Source: Paraburkholderia dioscoreae
Lineage (GTDB): Bacteria; Pseudomonadota; Gammaproteobacteria; Burkholderiales; Burkholderiaceae
Assembly (NCBI RefSeq): GCF_902459535.1
Contig: NZ_LR699554.1
Coordinates: forward strand, 2,294,001 to 2,358,000
Direction: 5' to 3'
Length of the DNA stretch: 64,000 nucleotides
Numbering within the stretch: position 1 is the stretch's first letter; each line of letters starts with the position of its first letter. Under the pieces are notes generated by a model. It ran no database searches. It saw only the letters and a list, made by a program, of their open reading frames with translations, and had not been told where the DNA came from. A program made the translations under genes and the position numbers. This document shows, piece by piece, positions 17,875-25,886 of the stretch.

Positions 17875-18564
17875 ATGTGGGTTTTAATCGGCGTGCCGAT
17901 CGTGGTACTCGGCTTCGCATTGCGCTTTAACTCGCTACTGGTCGTGACGATCGCGGGGATCGCCACGGGCGTCGCGGGCGGCTTGCAGCCGGTCGAGATT
18001 GTCAGCGCATTCGGCAAGGCGTTTGCCGATAACCGCTACATGGGCCTGATCTGGCTGACGCTGCCGGTGATCGCACTGCTGGAACGCAACGGTCTGAAAG
18101 AACAGGCCAAGCACCTGATTTCGCGCCTGCACGCCGCCACCACCGGCCGCGTGCTGATGCTGTACTTCGTGATCCGCCAGATCACCGCCGCACTCGGGCT
18201 GACGTCGCTCGGCGGCCACGCGCAAATGGTGCGTCCGCTGATCGCGCCGATGGCCGAAGCGGCCGCCGCGAATCGCTACGGCGAATTACCCGATGCAGTG
18301 CGTCAGCAGATCCGCGCGAATGCATCGGCGGTCGACAACATCGCCGTGTTCTTCGGCGAAGACATTTTCATTGCGATCCAGTCGATCCTGCTGATCAAGG
18401 GCTTTCTCGAACAGAACGGCATCGCCGTCGAACCGCTGCAGGTGTCGGTGTGGGCGATTCCCACGGCCGTGGCCGCACTCGTGATTCATATCGCGAGACT
18501 GATGCTGCTGGACCGCAATCTCTCACACAAGATGACCGCGTACGGCCGGGGTATCGCACGATGA
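17875..18564 (+). CDS. DUF969 family membrane protein
   Basis: The 229-residue protein is strongly hydrophobic with about five to six membrane segments and the conserved segment LGLTSLGGHAQMVRPLIAPM near its middle. I recognise it as DUF969, which is normally encoded beside DUF979; the pair resembles split halves of an ion-transporter-type permease. Start ATG at 17875 follows AAGGAGAA at ideal spacing; the frame extends upstream without conservation. The stop overlaps the DUF979 start as ATGA. The transported substrate is not known. In some Gram-positive genomes the pair sits beside pyrrolidone-carboxyl peptidase, which is not present here. Confidence 0.85.
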   Translation: MWVLIGVPIVVLGFALRFNSLLVVTIAGIATGVAGGLQPVEIVSAFGKAFADNRYMGLIWLTLPVIALLERNGLKEQAKHLISRLHAATTGRVLMLYFVIRQITAALGLTSLGGHAQMVRPLIAPMAEAAAANRYGELPDAVRQQIRANASAVDNIAVFFGEDIFIAIQSILLIKGFLEQNGIAVEPLQVSVWAIPTAVAALVIHIARLMLLDRNLSHKMTAYGRGIAR

Positions 18565-19514
18565 TGATCAAACTCGAATCGCTCTACGTGCTGGCCGGTT
18601 TGATGTTTGCCGCCTTCGCCCTCTTCAATCTGCAGGACCGTTCGAATCCGCGCCGCCTCGCCAACTTTCTCTTCTGGGGTGTCTATGCGATCACCTTCAT
18701 GTTCGGTGGAGAACTGCCGCACTTCGTGACAGGCTGCCTTGCCATTGCACTGGCCGTGATCGCCGGTTCCGGCAAGCTCGGCAAAGGCAAAGCGGACAGC
18801 AACACCGAAGCGGCCGCCGCGCGCCGCGAAGCGAATGCGCAACGCTTCGGCAACAAGCTGTTCATCCCGGCGCTGCTGATTCCGTTCATCACGTTGCTCG
18901 GCACCTTGACGCTGAAATATGCACCATTCGTCGAAGCGAAGAATGTCACGCTGATTTCGCTCGTATTGGGCACGCTGGTCGCGTTCGGCGCGGCGCTTTT
19001 CATGCTGCGCGACTCGCCGGTGCACGCACTGAAAGACGCGCGGCACACTATGGACACCGTAGGCTGGGCCGCCATTCTTCCGCAGATGCTGGCCGCGCTC
19101 GGTGCGCTGTTCGCCGTGGCGGGCGTGGGCCACGTGGTGTCGGATCTGGTGAAAACGTGGATTCCGCTCGACTCCGCCTTCGCGGTGGTCGCGGCCTATA
19201 CGTTCGGCATGGCCATTTTCACGATGATCATGGGCAACGCATTCGCCGCGTTTCCCGTCATGACAGCGGGTATCGGCTTGCCGTTGATCGTGCATCAATT
19301 CCACGGCAACCCCGCCATTCTGGGCGCGATCGGCATGCTGTGCGGCTTTTGCGGCACTTTGATGACCCCAATGGCGGCCAACTTCAATATCGTGCCGGCC
19401 GCGCTGCTGGAGCTGAAAGATCAGAACGGCGTGATCAAGGCGCAATGGCCGACCGCTTTGCTATTGTTGATCGTCAACACCATACTGTTATATCTGTTCG
19501 TATTCCGCTTTTGA
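18561..19514 (+). CDS. DUF979 family membrane protein
   Basis: The 317-residue product has about eight to ten membrane segments, with one hydrophilic Lys/Ala/Arg-rich loop (about 73-94) and a conserved GFCGTLMTPMAANFN stretch towards the C-terminus. It is the DUF979 partner of the preceding gene, and translation is coupled through a 4-bp overlap. The two probably assemble into one inner-membrane transporter. Function is inferred from topology only. Confidence 0.85.
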   Translation: MMIKLESLYVLAGLMFAAFALFNLQDRSNPRRLANFLFWGVYAITFMFGGELPHFVTGCLAIALAVIAGSGKLGKGKADSNTEAAAARREANAQRFGNKLFIPALLIPFITLLGTLTLKYAPFVEAKNVTLISLVLGTLVAFGAALFMLRDSPVHALKDARHTMDTVGWAAILPQMLAALGALFAVAGVGHVVSDLVKTWIPLDSAFAVVAAYTFGMAIFTMIMGNAFAAFPVMTAGIGLPLIVHQFHGNPAILGAIGMLCGFCGTLMTPMAANFNIVPAALLELKDQNGVIKAQWPTALLLLIVNTILLYLFVFRF

Positions 19515-19524
19515 GGAGGCGCCA

Positions 19525-20535
19525 ATGACTACCCAACTCACTCGCGAATTCGCGTCGAAATTCGCCAATCTCGCACTCGCCCATCTCACGCACGAATACC
19601 CGAACAAGCTGACGCACTCGCTCGCCGGACCGCAAGACGTACAGGGTCCGCGCGCGCTGCATCCGATCTTTTACGGCAGCTACGACTGGCATTCGTGCGT
19701 GCACGGCTACTGGTTGATTCTGCATCTATTGGAACGCTTTCCCGATCTGCCCGAAGCGGCGCGCATTGTCGCGGTGGTCGACGAGCATTTCACCGCGGCG
19801 AACGTGGCCGGTGAACTTGCGTATCTCGATCTGCCGCACAACCGTGGTTTCGAGCGTCCGTATGGTTGGGCCTGGCTGCTCGCGCTCAGCGCGCAACTCG
19901 ATTCGCTGAAGCTTTCGGAGGCCGCGCGCTGGTCGAAAACCTTTGCGCCGCTCACCCGGTTTTTTATCGAACAGTTCGAGGCATTTCTGCCGAAAGCGAC
20001 CTACCCGCTGCGCGTGGGCACGCACTTCAACATGGCCTTCGCGTTGGCGCTTACGCTGGATTTCGCGCGGCAAACGTCGCGTGAATCGCTTGAGGCATTG
20101 GTCGTCAATACCGCGGAACGCTGGTTTGTGGACGACGTGGCGTGTCAGGCGTGGGAGCCTGCCGGCGACGAATTTCTCTCGCCGTCACTCATGGAAGCGG
20201 AGCTCATGCGCCGCGTGTTGCCGCCCGCGCAGTTCGTCGACTGGTTCGGCCGCTTTCTGCCGAACCTCGGCGCGAAAAAGCCCGCCACGCTGTTCGAGCC
20301 CGTCACCGTGACGGATCGTACCGACGGCAAGATCGCTCACCTCGACGGTTTGAATCTGAGCCGTGCGTGGTGCCAACGTTCTTTGGCGCGCGCATTGCCC
20401 GCAGGCGACATTCGCCGGACAGTCCTGTTCGACGCCGCCGAGCGGCATCTGCAAAGCGCGCTACCGCACGTGGCCGGCGACTATATGGGCGAGCACTGGC
20501 TGGGCACGTTCGCTACGCTCGCATTGGAAGCTTGA
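19525..20535 (+). CDS. DUF2891 family protein
   Basis: The 336-residue soluble protein has no signal peptide and is rich in His, Trp and acidic residues, for example YGSYDWHSCVHGYW near residues 51-64 and RPYGWAWLL further on. I recognise the family as DUF2891; its function is not established. The helical, Trp/His-rich pattern recalls alpha/alpha-barrel sugar or peptide processing enzymes, but I do not assign a reaction. It begins 10 bp after the DUF979 stop with a GAGGAGG ribosome site, so it is in the same operon and likely acts on the imported substrate. Confidence 0.85.
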   Translation: MTTQLTREFASKFANLALAHLTHEYPNKLTHSLAGPQDVQGPRALHPIFYGSYDWHSCVHGYWLILHLLERFPDLPEAARIVAVVDEHFTAANVAGELAYLDLPHNRGFERPYGWAWLLALSAQLDSLKLSEAARWSKTFAPLTRFFIEQFEAFLPKATYPLRVGTHFNMAFALALTLDFARQTSRESLEALVVNTAERWFVDDVACQAWEPAGDEFLSPSLMEAELMRRVLPPAQFVDWFGRFLPNLGAKKPATLFEPVTVTDRTDGKIAHLDGLNLSRAWCQRSLARALPAGDIRRTVLFDAAERHLQSALPHVAGDYMGEHWLGTFATLALEA

Positions 20536-20538
20536 ATA

Positions 20539-20555
20539 AGCCTTGATTCAAGGCT
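20539..20555. terminator. Possible bidirectional terminator hairpin
   Basis: AGCCTTGA-T-TCAAGGCT is a perfect 8-bp dyad 3 bp after the DUF2891 stop. There is no T-run, and the 1-nt spacer means the inner base pairs must open to form a loop, so termination is plausible but weak. Confidence 0.35.
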
Positions 20556-20732
20556 CCGATTCGAATTTTCATTGACGGCCTGGTCCGTCAGTCCGCCAGA
20601 AACGCGAAAGCGGCGCCGCGCACGAAACGGCTTCCCCCAACCGATTCGCGCCGCGAGCGCCGCTTTTCCATCATGGTCTCAATCCGGAGCCGCTTCTCGC
20701 GGCTCAGCCGGCGACCATGCCGGCTTCATGCA

Positions 20733-21158
20733 TTATTGCCCCGTCAGCTTCTTGGGCTTCGGCGGCGCCTGAACCTTGTTGTACTGGAACGCGGGCGTCG
20801 CCTTCAAGGCGTCTTTGGTGGCGCCGGCCAGATAGAAATTCCCCTGGCGGATATCCAGCGCAGCGATGGGTACCGCAACGTCGTGCGAGGCCACGCCGAG
20901 GAAACCACCGGCGGAGACGATTGCGGCGGACAGCGAGCCATCGGGCGCAACCACCAGATCGCGGACCGTACCGATCTTCTCGTTCTGGTCGTTGTACACC
21001 CCCTTGCCAAGAATGCTCTTCTTGACACTCCAGCCGCTCAACAGCGCATTCGACTGCTCGACGGTGATGCTCAGCGGTTGCGTGCCGGCGACTTGCGCCT
21101 GCGCACCCAGGCTGGTTGCAGCTACTGCGACGACAACAACAAGTTTGCCCAAAGTCAT
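20733..21158 (-). CDS. Exported PRC-barrel domain protein
   Basis: The 141-residue product has a signal peptide ending near ATSLGAQA and then a PRC-barrel domain (motif VYNDQNEKIGTVRDLVVAPDG), followed by a Lys/Pro-rich tail. PRC-barrel proteins bind partner proteins or RNA; exported versions in Burkholderiales are common but poorly understood. The ATG at 21158 has GGAG 8 nt upstream; a GTG three codons further up is less well placed. It is convergent with DUF2891 and divergent from DNA polymerase II. Confidence 0.82.
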   Translation of the reverse strand: MTLGKLVVVVAVAATSLGAQAQVAGTQPLSITVEQSNALLSGWSVKKSILGKGVYNDQNEKIGTVRDLVVAPDGSLSAAIVSAGGFLGVASHDVAVPIAALDIRQGNFYLAGATKDALKATPAFQYNKVQAPPKPKKLTGQ

Positions 21159-21387
21159 ATCGTTCACTCCGTGTTTAAAGACTTGACCGGCGCATGGCCT
21201 GCGCCGAAAGGAATCGCTGCAGCACGATCATACAGATTGCGCCGCGCGACTGCATCCAGCGCGGCGGGAGGCCGCATGCGGACCACGTAAAGAGTATTCG
21301 CGACAATGCCCCGTGCTGGCATCACGGCTCGAAGCTCGTGGCGGTAAAATCGCGCAAGGCGATCACGCCTGCATTAGAGGTGGAAGT

Positions 21388-23763
21388 TTGACTGAGCTTG
21401 AACAGGGTTTCATCCTGACCCGACATTGGCGGGACACACCCGCCGGCACGGAAGTCGATTTCTGGCTGGCAACGGACAGCGGGCCCCGTCACATCCGTCT
21501 GCGCCCTCAGCCTTCGGTGGCGTTCATTCCCGTCGAGCATCGTGAGCGGGCCGAAACGATCCTGCGCCGCGAAGCACCGCTCGATCTGCGCCCGCTCGAT
21601 CTCTGCGACTTTCAGCATCGCCCGGTCATGGGACTTTATTGCCCGCAGTACCGGCAATTGACGGGGTTCGAGAAACGCCTGAAGCAAGGCGGCGTCGACG
21701 TCTACGAAGCCGACATCTTCCCGCCGGAGCGCTACATGATGGAGCGCTTCATCACGGCGCCGGTGTGGTTCAGCGCAGACGCGCAGAGCAACGGCCACAG
21801 CGGCCCGCTCCTTAACAGCGAACTCAAACCGGCCACGGGCTATCGCCCGCCCTTGAAGCTGGTCTCGCTCGATATCGAGACCAGTGCCCACGCCGAGTTG
21901 TACTCGATCGCGCTGGAAGGTTGCGGACAGCGCCAGGTGTATATGCTGGGCCCACCCAATGGCAATGCGGGCGCGCTCGACTTCGACCTCGAATACTGCG
22001 AAACCCGCGCACACTTGCTGGAAAAACTGAACGCGTGGCTGGAGCGGCATGATCCCGATGCGATCATCGGCTGGAATCTGGTGCAGTTCGATCTGCGTGT
22101 GCTGCAGCAGCACGCCGAACAATATCGCATACCGCTGCGGCTCGGCCGCGGTGGTGCGGTGATGGAATGGCGCGAGCACGGACTCAAACAGAACCATTTC
22201 TTCGCCGGCGCCGCGGGGCGGCTGATTATCGACGGCATCGAGGCACTGCGTTCCGCGACGTGGAGTTTCCCTTCGTTCAGTCTCGAACATGTCGCGCGTT
22301 CCGTGCTGGGCGAAGGCAAGTCGATCGACAATCCATATCAGCGCATGGACGAAATCCAGCGCCGCTTCGACGAGGACAAGCCCGCGCTCGCGCAGTACAA
22401 CCTCAAGGACTGCGAGTTGGTCACGCGCATTTTCGCAAAAACGGAGTTGCTGCCGTTCCTGCTGGAACGCGCGAGCGTCACGGGGCTGCCGGCGGATCGC
22501 AGCGGCGGATCAGTGGCCGCGTTCACGCATCTGTATATGCCGCGTATGCATCGGCAAGGCTATGTCGCGCCCAATCTCGGCGACGTGGCGGGCGCCGCGA
22601 GCCCCGGCGGCTTCGTGATGGATTCGCGCCCCGGCCTCTACGATTCCGTGCTGGTGCTGGACTACAAGAGCCTCTATCCGTCCATTATCCGCACCTTTTT
22701 GATCGACCCCGTCGGCCTGGTGGAAGGCATGCTGAATCCCGCCGACGATCAATCCGTGCCGGGCTTTCTCGGCGCGCGTTTCTCGCGCACGCGCCATTGT
22801 TTGCCGTCGATCGTCGGGCAGGTCTGGCAAGGGCGCGAAACGGCCAAACGCGAGAACAACAAGCCGCTTTCGCAGGCGTTGAAGATCATCATGAACGCCT
22901 TTTACGGCGTGCTGGGATCGACCGGTTGCCGTTTCTTCGATCCGCGTCTCGCCTCGTCGATCACCATGCGTGGCCACGAAATCATGCATGCCACGCGCGA
23001 ACTGATTCAGGGCGAAGGCTACGAGGTCATTTACGGCGACACGGATTCGACCTTCGTGTGGCTCAAGCATGCGCACAGCGAGGAAGACGCGAGCCGCATC
23101 GGCCGCGCGCTGGTCGAACATATCAATGCATGGTGGCGGGAGAATCTGCGGGAGAGATTCGGGCTCGACAGCGCGCTCGAACTGCAATTCGAGCGGCACT
23201 ACCGGCGCTTCTTCATGCCGACCATTCGCGGCGCCGAGGAAGGCAGCAAGAAACGCTACGCAGGCCTCACGGTTATGCCGGACGGCCGCGAGGACATTGT
23301 CTACAAAGGACTCGAAACGGTACGAACGGACTGGACGCCGCTCGCGCAACAGTTTCAGCAGGAACTGTACCGGCGCATTTTCACGCGGCAACCGTATCAG
23401 GATTACGTACGCGACTATGTACGCGATACGCTCGAAGGCAAGCTCGACGACCAGCTCGTGTATCGCAAGCGCGTGCGCCGGCCGCTCGGCGAATACGAGC
23501 GCAACGTGCCGCCTCACGTGCGCGCGGCGCGTGTGGCGGACGAGTTCAATCGGCGGCAAGGGCGCCCGCTGCAATATCAGAACGGCGGCTGGATCAGTTA
23601 TGTCATGACGGTTGCCGGACCCGAGCCGCTGGAAACGCTGCGCTCGGCGATCGATTACGAACACTATCTGACGCGACAGTTGCAGCCCGTCGCCGACGCG
23701 ATCCTGCCGCTGCTGCGCGATGATTTCATCACTTTGATGTCGGGCCAGAAGCCGCTGTTCTGA
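21388..23763 (+). CDS. polB: DNA polymerase II (family B)
   Basis: The product has 791 residues, close to E. coli Pol II (783). The 3'-5' exonuclease domain shows DIE (Asp162, Glu164) and a YNLKDCELV segment; the polymerase domain shows DYKSLYPSI (Asp425 on), the KIIMNAFYGVLG helix, and YGDTDS with Asp551 and Asp553. Pol II takes part in replication restart and translesion or repair synthesis. The likely start is TTG at 21388, preceded by GAGGTGGAAG; the frame is open 25 codons further up without conservation. It stands alone, with no dinB or recombination genes beside it. Confidence 0.93.
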   Translation: MTELEQGFILTRHWRDTPAGTEVDFWLATDSGPRHIRLRPQPSVAFIPVEHRERAETILRREAPLDLRPLDLCDFQHRPVMGLYCPQYRQLTGFEKRLKQGGVDVYEADIFPPERYMMERFITAPVWFSADAQSNGHSGPLLNSELKPATGYRPPLKLVSLDIETSAHAELYSIALEGCGQRQVYMLGPPNGNAGALDFDLEYCETRAHLLEKLNAWLERHDPDAIIGWNLVQFDLRVLQQHAEQYRIPLRLGRGGAVMEWREHGLKQNHFFAGAAGRLIIDGIEALRSATWSFPSFSLEHVARSVLGEGKSIDNPYQRMDEIQRRFDEDKPALAQYNLKDCELVTRIFAKTELLPFLLERASVTGLPADRSGGSVAAFTHLYMPRMHRQGYVAPNLGDVAGAASPGGFVMDSRPGLYDSVLVLDYKSLYPSIIRTFLIDPVGLVEGMLNPADDQSVPGFLGARFSRTRHCLPSIVGQVWQGRETAKRENNKPLSQALKIIMNAFYGVLGSTGCRFFDPRLASSITMRGHEIMHATRELIQGEGYEVIYGDTDSTFVWLKHAHSEEDASRIGRALVEHINAWWRENLRERFGLDSALELQFERHYRRFFMPTIRGAEEGSKKRYAGLTVMPDGREDIVYKGLETVRTDWTPLAQQFQQELYRRIFTRQPYQDYVRDYVRDTLEGKLDDQLVYRKRVRRPLGEYERNVPPHVRAARVADEFNRRQGRPLQYQNGGWISYVMTVAGPEPLETLRSAIDYEHYLTRQLQPVADAILPLLRDDFITLMSGQKPLF

Positions 23764-23810
23764 AGCAGTGCTAGCATCGGGCGGATCAAAGCTCAAAGCA
23801 AAGGTCACGC

Positions 23811-24788
23811 ATGCAAGAGTCGAACCTGAACACGGCAGGCGAGTTGAAAGACGACGCGCAAACCGCTGCGGATCGCGTGTTTTCAAACGGGGCGCTCAGT
23901 ATCGGACTCACCTTGCCGATGCTGCGCGCCGGCACCGTCGTGGCCGATTTCGACGAGCAACTGGCGCTCGCACGCCTTGCCGACGAACGCGGCTTTCGCG
24001 CACTGTGGATACGCGATGTTCCGTTGAACAGCGCGGATTACCCGGACCCTGTCGGCCATCTCGACCCGTGGGTGTTGCTCGGCGCACTCGCCGTGAATAC
24101 GCGGCGTATCGCGCTGGCGAGCGGCGCCATCGTGCTCACGCTGCGCCATCCGCTGCATATCGCCAAGGCGGCGGTATCAGTCGGCTCACTCAGCCACGGG
24201 CGCTTCATTTTAGGTCTGGGATCGGGCGACCGTCCGCCGGAATATGCCGCATTCGGCCGGGATTCCGACGAGCGCCGCGATCTGTATCGCAGTCACTGGG
24301 AAACGGTTGCTGCCGCGCTCGGCGAGCCGCCGCGCGTCATTCCCGATCGCACGCCTGAAGGCGCGCCGACTTTCCGTCTGCTGCCCGAGAGTTCTCATGA
24401 GGTGCCGCTGCTCGCGGTGGGATCGGGCGGCCAGAGCGTCGACTGGATTGCGCGTCATTCGCTGGGATGGATGACCTACCACCGCGAACCCGACGCGCAG
24501 CGGGCCCGCTACAGCATGTGGCGCGCTGCCGTGGAACGCGCGGCGCCCGAGGCGTTTCGCGCGTTCGGTGTCGCGATGCGGCTCGAACTCAGCAGTGATC
24601 CGCATGAGCCGGCCCAGGCCGTTTCACTTGGCTACCGGACCGGCCGGCATGCGTTGATCGACATACTGACGGAGATGCGCGCGGGCGGGACGCATCATGT
24701 GACGTTCAATCTGTCATCGGCGCGGCCGGTCGCCGAGGTCGTCAATGAACTGGCTGATGAGGTGTTGCCGCAGTTTCATCGAGAGTAA
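23811..24788 (+). CDS. Luciferase-like (LLM) flavin-dependent oxidoreductase
   Basis: The 325-residue product has the bacterial-luciferase-like TIM-barrel pattern. The N-terminal strand SIGLTLPML is followed by the segments RALWIRDVPLNS and HGRFILGLGSGDRPPEY. It resembles the luciferase-type oxidoreductase subgroup first named from a Bacillus protein (TIGR03571-like); I give that only as recognition. These enzymes use reduced FMN or F420 to oxidise small molecules; the substrate is unknown. It starts 47 bp after polB and is convergent with a LysR gene. Confidence 0.85.
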   Translation: MQESNLNTAGELKDDAQTAADRVFSNGALSIGLTLPMLRAGTVVADFDEQLALARLADERGFRALWIRDVPLNSADYPDPVGHLDPWVLLGALAVNTRRIALASGAIVLTLRHPLHIAKAAVSVGSLSHGRFILGLGSGDRPPEYAAFGRDSDERRDLYRSHWETVAAALGEPPRVIPDRTPEGAPTFRLLPESSHEVPLLAVGSGGQSVDWIARHSLGWMTYHREPDAQRARYSMWRAAVERAAPEAFRAFGVAMRLELSSDPHEPAQAVSLGYRTGRHALIDILTEMRAGGTHHVTFNLSSARPVAEVVNELADEVLPQFHRE

Positions 24789-24862
24789 TTTCCTTCACGA
24801 TCCTGCGGCAGAAAGCATACCGCCCTTGCGCAAGCAAGAACCACCGCCGCTGCACGAACCCG

Positions 24863-25759
24863 TCAAACCCAGCTCTTTGTCCGCAACGTTTCGATAGCAA
24901 GGTCCAGAAATGACCGGACCTTCTGGTTTGCGTGCCGCCCTTCTCGGTGAACGACGTGCACAGGCAACGCGGCCGGTTCATAGTCGGCCAGCACGATCTT
25001 CAGCGCGCCCGCTTCGATCTCGCGCGCCACCTGATAGGACAGCAGCCGCGTAACCCCCAGTCCTGCGACGGCTGCCGCGATAGCGGAGTCGTTGGTGGTT
25101 GTGATCATGCGTGGTTGAATCGGGACAACGAGCGACTGCCGGTCAGCAGTGAAGCGCCATTCGGGCGCAGGCGAGACACCGCTTGCCTGAATGGTGGTGT
25201 GGCCTGCCAGATCCTCGGGGCGCTCTGGTACACCGTATCGATCGAGATAAGCGGGCGCCGCGCACAGGACGCGCCGAACCCCGCCCACCGCGATCGCTTG
25301 CAGGGAAGAACTCGGCAACTCTCCGATACGCACCGCGACGTCCGCACCTTCGTCGACCATATTCACAACGCGGTCGAGAAACCAGCAATTGACGTTGACC
25401 GCCGGATAGCGCGCCAGGTAGTCGAGCACGATCGGCATGAGATGCATCTTCCCGAACAGCACCGGCGCGGTCACGGTCAACTGGCCTCGCGGCGCCGCGT
25501 GCGTGCCGGCCGCCGTAACTTCCGCCGCGTCGATTTCGCCGAGTATGCGGCGGCAGTCCTCGAAATACGTGGCGCCGGCATCGGTCAGCCTGACGATACG
25601 CGTGGTACGCGTCAGCAACCTGACGCCGAGCCGTTCTTCGAGTTCGGTCACCATCCGGCTCACTACCGAGGGCGACACGTTCAGCTTGCGCGCCGCCGAA
25701 GCAAAACCTTCCGTTTCGACGACGGTCACAAACGTCGTCATTGCCTGAAGTCGGTCCAT
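24863..25759 (-). CDS. LysR family transcriptional regulator
   Basis: The 298-residue product has an N-terminal winged HTH (about 1-60, SAARKLNVSPSVVSRMVTELE) and a LysR substrate-binding domain. It belongs to the subgroup with CrgA/DmlR-like C-terminal signatures (GHTTIQASG, ALPVHVVHREGRH). The ATG at 25759 fits the usual LysR start (MDRLQAMTTFV); the longer upstream frame is not conserved. It lies downstream of the PNPOx/ferredoxin fusion on the same strand, 127 bp apart, so it may regulate that gene or the GST. Confidence 0.9.
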   Translation of the reverse strand: MDRLQAMTTFVTVVETEGFASAARKLNVSPSVVSRMVTELEERLGVRLLTRTTRIVRLTDAGATYFEDCRRILGEIDAAEVTAAGTHAAPRGQLTVTAPVLFGKMHLMPIVLDYLARYPAVNVNCWFLDRVVNMVDEGADVAVRIGELPSSSLQAIAVGGVRRVLCAAPAYLDRYGVPERPEDLAGHTTIQASGVSPAPEWRFTADRQSLVVPIQPRMITTTNDSAIAAAVAGLGVTRLLSYQVAREIEAGALKIVLADYEPAALPVHVVHREGRHANQKVRSFLDLAIETLRTKSWV

Positions 25760-25886
25760 ATCTGCCTGGATGTGCGAGTGAGCGATCGATGCACGCTCGC
25801 CGATCAGCAGCAGACTTCGATCAGCGGCGCGGATTCGCCAAGCATAGCAGGCGCGCCGCGCGGCTTCAGACGTAAGCGAGATCACG

